A stretch of DNA of 64,000 nt from Pantoea sp. Cy-639 (lineage in GTDB: Bacteria; Pseudomonadota; Gammaproteobacteria; Pseudomonadales; Pseudomonadaceae): the NCBI RefSeq assembly GCF_011752525.1, contig NZ_VWXI01000001.1, positions 1-64,000 of the forward strand. The letters run 5' to 3'. A program made the translations under genes and the position numbers. Below, in pieces: positions 1-8,392 of this stretch. Under the pieces are notes generated by a model that did no database searches, was not told where the DNA came from, and saw nothing but the letters and a program-made list of their open reading frames with translations. Each line of letters opens with the position of its first letter. The first letter of the stretch is position 1.

Positions 1-1
1 G

Positions 2-3000
2 CTCGGGCCACTGATCCGCACCCTCGAGGACCTGGCCAAGGTCGTGCCCCAGCGCCTGCAGGCCCTGGGCAGCGCGGGTATGGAAAACAGCATCGCCTGG
101 CTGCTGACCCGCCTGCTCGAGACCGTGCTCAGGCACCCGCGCCGCGCCGCCGTGGCCACCAACATCCGCGTCGGCGCCACCCAGCAGGCCCGGCATGTCC
201 ACGCGGAAGGACCGACCGAGGTGGTCAGCCGCCAGGTACGTCCGCGCAAGGCGCCCAAGCCGCAGAAGAACGGCCCGTGCGCCTGCACCGGCTTCAGCAT
301 CGGCCATGCGCTCGGCGACGAGACGCTGGCCCATCAGGATTTCGCGCTGTCCGGGCCGTTCCCGGTCAACTGGACGCGGGTGTACAACTCGCGGCTGGCC
401 AAGCTGGATGACGGCAGCCTCGGCGCCCGCTGGATCACCGAGTTCACCACCTGCATCGATGTCGTGGAAAAAGGCGTGGTGCTCCACGACAGCGACGGCC
501 GCAGCCACGACTACCCGCTGCCCAAGGTCGGCAAGCCGCACTACGACCCGATCGAGTACCTCAGCCTGGTACGCACCGCCGAGCAGCAACTGGTGTTGCT
601 GCGTGGCCTGGACCGCCGCGAAACCTATGCCCGCCAGGGCGACCGCTTCTACCTGACGCATATCCAGCTGCGCAGTGGCGCCGGGGCAATGCTGCACTAC
701 GAGCACCAATTCAACGGTCGCCCGGTGCTGTCGGACATCAACACCTATTCCGACAACGACCCCGAAAAACTCCACCTGCAACTGGGCACCTTGCTCGACG
801 ACCATGGGCATATCCAGGGCCTGTGGCAGGTGGTCGATGGCACGCCGCTGCGGCAGCTGTGCGGTTACCACTACGACAGCCACGGCGACCTGATCGCCGC
901 CCAGGACGAGCACGGCGCCGCCTGGCGTTATGCCTACCAGCATCACCTGGTCACCCGCTACACCGACCGCACCGACCGTGGCATCAACCTGCGCTGGGAC
1001 GGTAGCGGCCCGCACGCCAAAGCCATCCACGAATGGGCCGACGACGGCAGCTTCGAGACCCGCCTGGCCTGGGACCCGAACATCCGCCTGACCTACGTCA
1101 CCGACGCCCACGGCCAGGAAACCTGGCACTACTACGACGCCCTGGGCTACACCTACCGCCTGATCCACCCCGACGGCCGCGAGGAGTGGCTGTTCCGCGA
1201 TGAACGCCAGAACGTCATCCGCCACGTCCACCCCGACGGCAGCCAGGACCGCTACACCTACGATGAACGCAGCAACCTGCGGCAGCACATCCGTGCCGAC
1301 CACAGCACGGTGCATTACGCCTACGACGATCACGACCAGCCGATCAAGCTGCGCGATGCCGAGGGGGGCTTGTGGCTACGCGACTATGACGAGCGCGGCA
1401 ACCTGGTCGAGAGCGTCGATCCGTTGGGGAACAAGACCGAGTTCGCCTACACCCCAGCCGGGCTGGTCAAGGCGATCAAGGACGCGCTGGGCAACGAGAA
1501 GACACTCGCCTACAACGACGCCGGGCAGTTGCTCGAATACACCGACTGTTCCGGCAAGACCAGCAGTTGGGTGTACAACGCCTTCGGCCAACTGACCAAA
1601 TTCGCCGACGCGGCGGGTAACACGACCGCCTATGAGTACCAGGCCGGTCAGCTGGCCAAGGTCACCCACCCGGACAAGACCGAGGAACGCTTCAACTACG
1701 ATGCCGAAGGTCGCCTGCTGGCGCATGTCGATGCGCTTGATCGCTGTACCACCTGGACCTATACCGCCGCTGGCATGCTCGCCGAACGCATCGACGCCAA
1801 CGAGCACACCCTGCGCTACCGCTGGGACAAGCTCGGCCGCTTGATCGGACTGGAAAACGAAAACACCAGCAAAGCCACCTTCCTCTACGACCCGGTCGGT
1901 CGGCTACTGCAAGAAACCGGTTTCGATGGCCTGGTCACCCGTTACCAGTACGACCCGTACAGCGGTCGGTTGGCGAGCACCCAGGTTGGCCAACGCCGGA
2001 TCGAGCTGACCTTCGACCCGATGGGCCGCTTGAGTGAGCGCACGGCCCGCCTGGGCAACCAGAGCCAGAGCGAAACCTTCGCCTACGACGGCAACGGCCA
2101 GTTGATCCAGGCGGTCAACGCCGCCAGCAAGCTGCAATGGTTCTTTGACGACGCTGGCAACCTGACCCGCGAGCACCAGCATTACCTGGCCACCGGCACG
2201 CCGATGGTCGCGGTATGGCAGCACGAGTACGACGCGCTCAACCAGCGCACCGCCACCATCCGCCCGGACGGCCACAAGGTCAGCTGGTTGACCTATGGCA
2301 GTGGCCACCTGCTCGGCATGACCCTCGACCAACACGAGATGCTGGCCTACGAGCGAGATGACCTGCACCGCGAAATCGTGCGCCATCAGGGCAATCAGCT
2401 GATGCAGACCCAGGCCTGGGACCCGACCGGGCGTTTGCAGGAGCAGTTGTTGGGCAGCCATGACAGCCAGTCCACGCTGCTCAAGCGTCAGTACCGTTAT
2501 GACGCGGCGGGGCAGCTGACCAACATCCACGACAGCCGTCGCGGGGCGCTGGAGTACCAGTACGATCCGGTGGGCCACCTGCTCAAGGCCACCAGCCGCC
2601 TCGGCGTGGAAACCTTCGCCTTCGACCCGGCTGGTAACCTGCTCGATCAGAAGACCCAGGAGCTGAACCGACCGCTGGAAGCCGATCCGCGCCGCAACAA
2701 GTTGATGGACAACCTGCTGCGCGAGTACGCGGGTACTCATTACCGCTACGACGAACGCGGCAATTTGATCCACCGCCTGCACAACGGTGCCCACGCGCAC
2801 TTCACCTGGGACCTGTTCGACCGGCTGGCCAGCTACAACGACGATAAGCTCAAGGTCGACTACAGCTACGACGCCCTGGGCCGACGCCTACACAAGCATT
2901 CGGTAGCGCACTTCTGGGACCGCCCCGAAGCGGGCACTGGCTGGAACCAACTGCAACGGGCCAAGCGGCAACGCGAACTCGGCTGCGGCTTCACCCTGTT

Positions 3001-3886
3001 TGGTTGGGACGGCGACACCCTGGCCTGGGAGAGTTCACCTCCGCGTGACGATAGTGATACCGGTCGCACCGTGCACTACCTGTATGAACCGGGCAGCTTC
3101 GTGCCGGTTGCCCAGGCCCTGCGCAAAAGTCCGATCCGGCTGCACAAGCAACCAGACTGGAGCCAGCGCGAGTACGACTTCGATCAGGACCCGTTGTGGC
3201 ACACCGAGGTGAAACCACAGGCATTCGAGGCGATTGCCTGGTACCACTGCGACCACCTCGGCACGCCGATGGAATTGACCGATGAGCAGGGCAATGTCGC
3301 TTGGGCCGGGCAGTACAAAGCCTGGGGTGAAGCCCGCGAGGAGCGCTCGGCATGGGCCAAACAGCACGGCCTGAACAACCCGATCCGTTTCCAGGGGCAG
3401 TACCACGATCATGAGACTGGGCTGCACTACAACCGCCATCGGTACTATAATCCAAAGATCGGAAGTTTCATAAATCAGGACCCAATTAGTTATGCAGGGG
3501 GCCTAAATCTCTATTCGTATGCGAAAAACCCTGTAGCTTGGGTAGACCCATTAGGCCTTTGCGCTTGCGCAAAAAAACCTGCGTCTTTCGGGGAAGTTAA
3601 AACGGTGCTTGAGTCTGCCCAAGCGCCTTACAAGGGCAGCACGGTAATCGGTCACGGACTATCTAAACATGCCGGTAGAAACCCAGATATCTGGGGTAAA
3701 ACTACAGGATCAATGGCTACCTGGAACGGTCAGGCTATGAAGCACTTGCGGGAAATTGCACGGGCTCCAGGGGAGTTCAAGCAGATTACAACCGACAAAG
3801 GGCTTAACTTCATAGAGAAGCGACTGCCTGATGGTCGCGGTGTCCGGCTGAATATGAACGGAACTTTCAAAGGATTTATTGATTGA
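2..3886 (+). CDS. Rhs-family polymorphic toxin, 5' end outside the window
   Basis: The frame is open from base 2, so the true start lies upstream; the GTG at 44 is unlikely to be the start. About 1,295 codons are visible. Residues from about 90 onward match the Rhs shell: a pre-repeat domain (GPCACTGFSIGHAL), dozens of YD repeats, and the Rhs core ending RFQGQYHDHETGLHYNRHRYY and DPLGL. In known Rhs proteins the shell encloses a C-terminal toxin that is cut off after the DPxGL motif and is often delivered by a type VI secretion system; no delivery gene is visible here. The tip after DPLGL is about 110 residues and clearly AT-richer than the shell, which is typical of an exchanged cassette. 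It carries GHGLSKHAGRN, LPDGRG and FKGFID. His, Lys and Arg residues in such small tips suggest an RNase of the BECR type, but this is inference. Confidence 0.93.
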   Translation, partial: LGPLIRTLEDLAKVVPQRLQALGSAGMENSIAWLLTRLLETVLRHPRRAAVATNIRVGATQQARHVHAEGPTEVVSRQVRPRKAPKPQKNGPCACTGFSIGHALGDETLAHQDFALSGPFPVNWTRVYNSRLAKLDDGSLGARWITEFTTCIDVVEKGVVLHDSDGRSHDYPLPKVGKPHYDPIEYLSLVRTAEQQLVLLRGLDRRETYARQGDRFYLTHIQLRSGAGAMLHYEHQFNGRPVLSDINTYSDNDPEKLHLQLGTLLDDHGHIQGLWQVVDGTPLRQLCGYHYDSHGDLIAAQDEHGAAWRYAYQHHLVTRYTDRTDRGINLRWDGSGPHAKAIHEWADDGSFETRLAWDPNIRLTYVTDAHGQETWHYYDALGYTYRLIHPDGREEWLFRDERQNVIRHVHPDGSQDRYTYDERSNLRQHIRADHSTVHYAYDDHDQPIKLRDAEGGLWLRDYDERGNLVESVDPLGNKTEFAYTPAGLVKAIKDALGNEKTLAYNDAGQLLEYTDCSGKTSSWVYNAFGQLTKFADAAGNTTAYEYQAGQLAKVTHPDKTEERFNYDAEGRLLAHVDALDRCTTWTYTAAGMLAERIDANEHTLRYRWDKLGRLIGLENENTSKATFLYDPVGRLLQETGFDGLVTRYQYDPYSGRLASTQVGQRRIELTFDPMGRLSERTARLGNQSQSETFAYDGNGQLIQAVNAASKLQWFFDDAGNLTREHQHYLATGTPMVAVWQHEYDALNQRTATIRPDGHKVSWLTYGSGHLLGMTLDQHEMLAYERDDLHREIVRHQGNQLMQTQAWDPTGRLQEQLLGSHDSQSTLLKRQYRYDAAGQLTNIHDSRRGALEYQYDPVGHLLKATSRLGVETFAFDPAGNLLDQKTQELNRPLEADPRRNKLMDNLLREYAGTHYRYDERGNLIHRLHNGAHAHFTWDLFDRLASYNDDKLKVDYSYDALGRRLHKHSVAHFWDRPEAGTGWNQLQRAKRQRELGCGFTLFGWDGDTLAWESSPPRDDSDTGRTVHYLYEPGSFVPVAQALRKSPIRLHKQPDWSQREYDFDQDPLWHTEVKPQAFEAIAWYHCDHLGTPMELTDEQGNVAWAGQYKAWGEAREERSAWAKQHGLNNPIRFQGQYHDHETGLHYNRHRYYNPKIGSFINQDPISYAGGLNLYSYAKNPVAWVDPLGLCACAKKPASFGEVKTVLESAQAPYKGSTVIGHGLSKHAGRNPDIWGKTTGSMATWNGQAMKHLREIARAPGEFKQITTDKGLNFIEKRLPDGRGVRLNMNGTFKGFID

Positions 3887-3892
3887 GCACTT

Positions 3893-4360
3893 ATGTCTGA
3901 GCTCTATGAGATTGTTCTTCAGCAAGTTGCAAAAAGCGACTTGCATGCATTACTGGAGTGCATAGAGATGGGATCTCAAACCCTCTCTGGCTTAGCTGTT
4001 TCTGAAAAATTTGGAGGAATCGTTTCGGCGGGAGTCAACAAGAAATTGGTTGATGCGTTTCTTGCCCACGAGGGAGATGCGTGCCTAATGGCGCATTTAC
4101 ATGAGTTTAATGTTTCAAGAAGCATACGCCTTCCTCTAGTTTTCTTGAGAGTCATTAAACATAAAGACGAAGTGGATATTGAACTATCTTTCAATGATAC
4201 CCCGCCGCTTGACATTGGCCGCATAATGTTTGCCATGCAGAGGTATACCGATGAACTATCAAAGAAATTTCATATAAAGGAGTTCTACGGCGGACTTGAA
4301 CCTGCAGCGGATATTGATACTAGATATTTTACTGGCAATACTTTAGGGCCTTTGGGCTGA
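3893..4360 (+). CDS. probable immunity protein for the Rhs tip
   Basis: This 155-residue AT-rich gene starts 6 nt after the Rhs stop codon. A small gene immediately after a variable Rhs tip is almost always the cognate immunity protein, which binds and blocks the toxin in the producer's cytoplasm. I do not recognise the family. The protein has no signal peptide or membrane segment and is mildly acidic with mixed alpha/beta character. Its base composition matches the toxin tip and not the Rhs shell, consistent with both having arrived together. Confidence 0.75.
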   Translation: MSELYEIVLQQVAKSDLHALLECIEMGSQTLSGLAVSEKFGGIVSAGVNKKLVDAFLAHEGDACLMAHLHEFNVSRSIRLPLVFLRVIKHKDEVDIELSFNDTPPLDIGRIMFAMQRYTDELSKKFHIKEFYGGLEPAADIDTRYFTGNTLGPLG

Positions 4361-4364
4361 AAGG

Positions 4365-4508
4365 CTAGGCTCTGTACGAAAAGAGATGTCGCAAACACCG
4401 CATGGAGCAAGCCAGCGGGACCATGGCGGCATAACTTTTCGCGAGCTTGTCGAAGCGAGTCACGATCCGGCGGTTCTCTTTCAGCCAGCCAAACATGCGC
4501 TCGATGAT
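4365..4508 (-). pseudogene. C-terminal fragment of an IS5-family (IS427/IS1031-like) transposase
   Basis: Read on the minus strand, 47 codons give a recognisable transposase end: ERMFGWLKENRRIVTRFDKL, then RCLRHLFSYRA and a stop. This is the usual carboxyl end of the group, including the catalytic-Glu region. The element end GGCTCTGTACGAAAAG follows directly at 4368-4383 on the plus strand. The 5' part of the gene is missing, so the fragment cannot be functional. Confidence 0.8.
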
Positions 4509-4529
4509 TCAACGGAAAGGAACTCTGTG

Positions 4530-4631
4530 ATGGCAAGGCGCTACGAACTCACGGACGAGGCCTGGGATGTGGTCTCCGATCTCTTCATCGAAACCCATGG
4601 CCGGGGCCGGCCCCGACTAAGCGGCCGATGA
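4530..4631 (+). pseudogene. N-terminal fragment of an IS5-family transposase
   Basis: The ATG at 4530 opens a frame reading MARRYELTDEAW, then THGRGRPRLS. This is the standard start of transposases in the same IS group as the fragment at 4365-4508, but it lies on the opposite strand. After about 31 residues it runs into Rhs core sequence in another frame and stops at 4629-4631. The two scraps therefore do not form one gene and reflect rearrangement. Confidence 0.75.
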
Positions 4632-5160
4632 GCAAGGCGATACCGCCTGGGCCGGGCAGTACAAGGCGCGGGGCGAAGTCCGTGAGGAGCGCTCGGACTG
4701 GGCCAAGCAGCAGGGCCTGGGCAACCCAATTCGCTTCCAGGGTCAATACCACGATCATGAGACGGGGCTGCACTACAATCGGCATCGGTACTACGATCCG
4801 GATGCAGGGAGATTTATTAGTCATGATCCAATTAGCTACTCGGGCGGCTTAAATTTCTTTGCCTATGCAATAAACCCAATAGACCGAGTCGACCCCCTGG
4901 GTCTTTCGGACTATACACCCGCGCCGAAAATCTTACCCGGATTCCCAGGTGCAGCACATGCAAAGTCAAAAACCCCGGTTAGAGGTGGTGGCGGCTTGAG
5001 AAAGCGCTGGAAACTACCTGATGGCTGCCTCTGCGAATGGGATTCACAACATGCAGAAGTGGAGAAGTATAATAAGCGCGGCCAACATCTTGGAGCGTTT
5101 GATCCCGAAACAGGTGGCCAGATAAAACCTGCTGACCCAACAAGGAGAGTCGAACCATGA
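4627..5160 (+). pseudogene. orphan Rhs core end with a colicin E3-like rRNase tip
   Basis: This frame has no start codon of its own (a TAA lies in frame at 4618). About 93 codons repeat the Rhs core found at 3280-3560, including the GQYHDHETGLHYNRHRYY and DPLGL motifs. The tip that follows matches the colicin E3/cloacin DF13 cytotoxic domain: RKRWKLPDG, EWDSQHAEVE, GQHLGAFDPETG, ADPTRR. By alignment with colicin E3, the catalytic Asp510, His513, Glu517 and Arg545 all have counterparts (D at 5041, H at 5050, E at 5062, R at 5143). E3-type domains cut 16S rRNA in the decoding site. The module is a silent orphan that could become active if recombined into the upstream rhs gene. Confidence 0.88.
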
Positions 5161-5402
5161 AAAACCTTACAAGATACATCTCGAAATTCAACATGAATGA
5201 CGAAAAACACATATGCGACATTCATTTTATCACTACTCCAGAGCTAGACTGGCTGCAAAAAACATTCAATATCCCAAGCGACAACCCTATGTATGACGAG
5301 TACGAAATAAGCGCAGCGATCGCAAAATCAATCCGCCAGTTCATCGCGGAAGACTTGAATACTGACGAGCACCTTTATTTTTTGTCTGCCTACCGCACTT
5401 AA
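5157..5402 (+). CDS. cloacin/colicin E3-type immunity protein
   Basis: This 81-residue gene overlaps the orphan toxin stop by the ATGA tetranucleotide at 5157-5160, a common toxin-immunity arrangement. It matches the size of colicin E3 immunity proteins (about 85 residues). It also resembles their second half: a Pro-Asp-Asn stretch, a helix, then a TDEHLYFLSAYR segment comparable to SDNEYFVSFDYR of ImmE3. It is acidic, as expected for a blocker of a basic RNase. It would act in the cytoplasm. Keeping it gives protection against E3-type Rhs tips from sister cells even though its own toxin is silent. Confidence 0.75.
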   Translation: MKNLTRYISKFNMNDEKHICDIHFITTPELDWLQKTFNIPSDNPMYDEYEISAAIAKSIRQFIAEDLNTDEHLYFLSAYRT

Positions 5403-5473
5403 ATAACTCCAAAAAATGTGAAAGATATCTGTAAAAAGGCGCCCCTGACAAAGATGGGCTTCATTGGTAGGCC

Positions 5474-5641
5474 ATGGACGAGGAAGGCGTTATCCAACGA
5501 TTTTGCAACAGTGATGATGAAAAGGTTCACTGGGACGGAGATCCGGTTCAAAACCAAGGAATAAAACCACCTCCAGAGGTTGAGCGGAGATTTGCAGAAA
5601 TGAAAAAAGATTGCACATGCGGAATAAAGAAAAATGGTTAA
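5474..5641 (+). pseudogene. short tail of a further toxin tip (55 codons)
   Basis: The ATG at 5474 opens 55 codons ending KKDCTCGIKKNG, and the frame is closed upstream by a TAG at 5468. The stop overlaps the start of the next gene by 8 nt (ATGGTTAA at 5634-5641), the same close coupling as in the E3 module. I read it as the last part of a displaced Rhs tip whose core and catalytic part are lost. No family is recognisable, and a real small protein cannot be excluded. Confidence 0.45.
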
Positions 5642-6098
5642 ACTAAAGGCCAGGATTAACACATTCAAATCCGATGATGGAAGCTCTTACTTTACGCAGT
5701 GCTGTTTAATCCTCGGTGATGTAACAGTCGGTGACTATGACCAACTAATGCTCGCCGGCGCTCTAGATGTCGCAATCAAGGACTTATTTAACCGAGCAAA
5801 AATTAACAAGCCAATACAATCAACAACCAGCAACCTGAAAGAAAAAATAGAAGAAGCCGAGGCAAATACAAGAAACTCCTACTTACCAATTGGAGTAGAA
5901 AGTTTTGACGGCGACTTTGCAGGATTTGTAAGAATTAACAATCACGAGAGCATGGCAATCAAACTTTGGAGGGAAGAAAACCCCTCCCTATTAGATATAA
6001 GCGAGTCAAATTATATAAAGTTCATGCATGACCTTAGAGAAACCTTGGCCAAACAATGTAAAGCACTAGGATTGAATCTTGATCGGGACTCAGCATAG
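5634..6098 (+). CDS. immunity-like protein, possibly Imm42 family
   Basis: This 154-residue AT-rich protein has no signal peptide or membrane segment. The N-terminal half (INTFKSDDGSSYFTQCCLIL, then VTVGDYDQLM) and the SYLPIGVESFDGDFAGFVR segment resemble what I recall of Imm42-type immunity proteins, but I cannot confirm this without a profile search. It overlaps the preceding toxin tail by 8 nt. Its place in a run of tip/immunity pairs behind an rhs gene supports an immunity role. Confidence 0.55.
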   Translation: MVKLKARINTFKSDDGSSYFTQCCLILGDVTVGDYDQLMLAGALDVAIKDLFNRAKINKPIQSTTSNLKEKIEEAEANTRNSYLPIGVESFDGDFAGFVRINNHESMAIKLWREENPSLLDISESNYIKFMHDLRETLAKQCKALGLNLDRDSA

Positions 6099-6290
6099 GT
6101 AGAATTAATAGGGGCGACACCTGCCGACCCGCAGTTTATGTATTGCATGATTGACGAGCCTGAGATTTCAGTACCAAATAGTCAATGGCATGCACACTAC
6201 AAATGTGGTTCTGGCTACAATCAGGACAGGACCATTCACGACAAAAATAAAGGCGACGTCACCTTCAGCAGGAAAAAATTGAATAGCTAA
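6099..6290 (+). pseudogene. C-terminal remnant of another toxin tip
   Basis: The frame continues without interruption from the stop codon of the previous gene for 63 codons. The first ATG is at 6138, which would give 50 residues. It contains WHAHYKCGSGYN, TIHDKNKGD and FSRKKL, a His/Asp/Lys-rich pattern common at the very end of secreted nuclease or deaminase tips. No usable start or Rhs core precedes it, so it looks like the tail of a displaced cassette that belonged with the immunity-like gene at 6315. Confidence 0.5.
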
Positions 6291-6314
6291 ACAGTCACGA
6301 CTAAAAATAAGCAA

Positions 6315-6827
6315 ATGAACCTGCTAAAAATATATAAAAAAATCATAGAAAATGAGTCATACAACGACCTCAATGAGTTGCTTTTTAATTTCGAAAATTT
6401 CGAAGAGTTTCCAGTTATTTCACGCGACAGCAGGATAAAAAAAATAAAGAAGACCCTAAAGGAAGACAACATATCAGACTTCCTTTTAGGGCTCGCTTTT
6501 TTCCTGCTTAACACCTTACATGCGCTCGCTAGGAATAATCAGAAAAAAATCGAGCTAACCGCAATTACGTTTACACAATTTGACGACCGCCACGGCTTGA
6601 TATTAGTCCCCAGAATTTTCGTATACCCGAGCGATGCCAGCAACACCCTTCGCCAGTGGTTAATAAACAACCAGCCCAAAGAAGACTCCGATGAAATGAA
6701 CAGAGTCAAAAAAATATTTACATCCTGCGGCCTTGTTGAAAGCTTTATTTTTCTTGAGAGTAGATTCTTCGATAAGGCCTGCAATGAAGAACTAATACGA
6801 ATATACGCTATTCCGCGACACAGATAA
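6315..6827 (+). CDS. probable immunity protein of a displaced Rhs cassette
   Basis: This 170-residue gene is strongly AT-rich compared with the rest of the window. It starts 24 nt after a toxin-tail remnant. The protein is Lys/Glu-rich at its N-terminus, with a hydrophobic stretch near residues 55-70 (FLLGLAFFLLNTLHALA) that is more likely a buried helix than a membrane anchor. No family is recognised. The position in the cassette array and the base composition support an immunity function. Confidence 0.5.
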   Translation: MNLLKIYKKIIENESYNDLNELLFNFENFEEFPVISRDSRIKKIKKTLKEDNISDFLLGLAFFLLNTLHALARNNQKKIELTAITFTQFDDRHGLILVPRIFVYPSDASNTLRQWLINNQPKEDSDEMNRVKKIFTSCGLVESFIFLESRFFDKACNEELIRIYAIPRHR

Positions 6828-6955
6828 TGTGGTTCGAAGCGCTCGACTCGTTCGACACCTCTTGACTTAAGCATTTCCGATCAAGTCAGCACAGGCCATC
6901 TGACCCGTGCTGAAATAGCCCTCCGTCCAACTGCCCTCTACAAGCCCGCCATTCC

Positions 6956-7939
6956 ATGAGTCAAATGAGCTTTTCCGATTTCGAGTACGCCGGTAAGCGC
7001 AAGAAAAACCGTCGCGAGCGTTCCCTGGCCGAGATGAAACTGGTGGTGCCGTGGAGCGGGTTGATGGCGTTGATCGAGCCTCACTACCCCAAGGCTGGTG
7101 GTGGCCGCAAGCCGTATCCATTGGAAACCATGCTGCGCATTCACCTGCTACAGAACTGGTTCTCGTTGAGCGATCCAGCCATGGAAGAGTCGCTGTACGA
7201 GATTACTTCGATGCGCCAGTTTGCTCGTCTGACGCTCAGCGCTCCGATCCCCGAAGACACGACGATCATGAACTTCCGGCACCTGCTGGAGAAGCATCAG
7301 TTGGCGGCGGGCATTTTGGAAACCATCAACAATTACCTGCAAGACAAGGGCCTGTCGTTGCGCCAGGGCACCATCGTCGATGCCACAATCATCCACGCAC
7401 CCAGTTCGACCAAAAACAAGGAAGGCAAACGCGATCCTGAAATGCACCAGACGAAGAAAGGCAACCAGTACTTCTTCGGCATGAAAGCGCATATCGGAGC
7501 CGACGCAGAATCGGGCTTGGTACATCATGTCCATGGCACCGCCGCCAACGTGGCTGATGTGACGGAAGTTACCCATCTGTTGCACGGTGGCGAGAACGTT
7601 GTCTGTGCTGATGCCGGTTACACCGGCGTAGAGAAACGGCCTGAGCACGACGGTCGGCAAGTGATCTGGCAGATCGCTGCGCGACGCAGCACCTACAAGC
7701 ATTTGAGCAAACGCAGTGCGCTGTACAAGGCCAGGCGCAAGATCGAGAAGGCCAAAGCCCAGGTACGTGCGAAGGTCGAACATCCGTTTCGGGTGATCAA
7801 GCGTCAGTTCGGTTATGTGAAGACCCGCTTCCGCGGCCTGGCCAAGAATACGGCGCAATTGACCACACTGTTCGCGCTATCGAATCTGTGGATGGTGCGC
7901 CGGCAATTATTGCCTGCTGCGGGAGAGATGCGCCCATGA
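6956..7939 (+). CDS. IS5-family transposase
   Basis: This 327-residue protein closely resembles the IS5 transposase along its whole length (for example KAGGGRKPYPLETMLRIH, APSSTKNKE, RDPEMHQTKKGNQ). The DDE catalytic triad is present as Asp142 in IVDATII, Asp219 in CADAGYTG and Glu275 in RAKVEHPFR. The frame is intact, so the element may be active. A second possible start lies 9 nt downstream. It is the only gene of the element. Confidence 0.95.
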   Translation: MSQMSFSDFEYAGKRKKNRRERSLAEMKLVVPWSGLMALIEPHYPKAGGGRKPYPLETMLRIHLLQNWFSLSDPAMEESLYEITSMRQFARLTLSAPIPEDTTIMNFRHLLEKHQLAAGILETINNYLQDKGLSLRQGTIVDATIIHAPSSTKNKEGKRDPEMHQTKKGNQYFFGMKAHIGADAESGLVHHVHGTAANVADVTEVTHLLHGGENVVCADAGYTGVEKRPEHDGRQVIWQIAARRSTYKHLSKRSALYKARRKIEKAKAQVRAKVEHPFRVIKRQFGYVKTRFRGLAKNTAQLTTLFALSNLWMVRRQLLPAAGEMRP

Positions 7940-7944
7940 GGGCA

Positions 7945-7971
7945 GAAAACCAAGGCTATGCCTTGGTTTTC
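7945..7971 (+). terminator. strong hairpin after the transposase gene
   Basis: A perfect 12-bp stem (GAAAACCAAGGC / GCCTTGGTTTTC) encloses a 3-nt loop. It starts 5 nt after the transposase stop codon, with a T-run in its right arm. It probably ends transposase transcription inside the element. Confidence 0.7.
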
Positions 7972-8196
7972 CAATAATCAGCGGCTGAAAATCGGGATTT
8001 TCGGCATCTCCAAGCCGTCCATTTCCGGCTGGTGGGTAACTTGTTCGGAGAATCCCTCAAGCGACAGGCTGCTGTATAAAAATAAACCAGCAAAGAGGTT
8101 GTAACTGCATAGTTCAAGTTTGAATATTTGGTAGACCGTTTTTCGTTTAGATAATTTTCGAGCTACTGGCCAGTTAGAACGACACCCCACCAAAGT

Positions 8197-8358
8197 GACA
8201 GCAGCTACGACGCCCTTGGCCTGCGCCTGCACAAGCATTCGGTAGCGCACTTCTGGGACCGCCCCGATGCAGGGACCGGCAGGAACCAACTGCAACGGGT
8301 CAAGCGTCAACGTGAACTTGGTTGTGGCTTCACCCTGTTCGGCTGGGATGGCGACTGA
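8197..8358 (+). pseudogene. internal Rhs core scrap
   Basis: These bases repeat the part of the upstream rhs gene at about 2858-3015 with scattered differences. The translation contains SYDALGLRLHKHSVAHFWDR and GCGFTLFGWDGD, then a stop. It has neither start nor tip. It marks the far boundary of the rearranged Rhs locus, just before the conserved two-component genes. The roughly 140 AT-rich bases between the IS and this scrap show nothing I can identify. Confidence 0.8.
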
Positions 8359-8392
8359 AGATTGTAGTGGTCAACCAATCCCTTCCACAGCA

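Larger units (their letters stand above)
6871..8054 (+). mobile_element. IS5-family insertion sequence
   Basis: The ends carry imperfect inverted repeats: GCATTTCCGATCAAG at 6871 on the left, and on the right the reverse complement GATTCTCCGAACAAG ending at about 8054. They enclose a single full-length transposase gene. The left flank is TTAA, which suits the IS5 target preference. The right flank (CCTC, or TCAA two bases further on) is not a clean duplicate, so the exact right boundary is uncertain or the flank has been rearranged. The element separates the toxin-cassette array from a last Rhs core scrap. Confidence 0.75.

Noticed and set aside
4285..4536. An 83-codon minus-strand frame over the IS scrap.
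   Set aside because: The recognisable transposase end is in a different minus frame (4365-4508); this one is a shadow.
4386..4631. An 81-codon open frame that seems to join both transposase scraps.
   Set aside because: Only its last third (from 4530) is real transposase sequence; the first part is the antisense of the other fragment.
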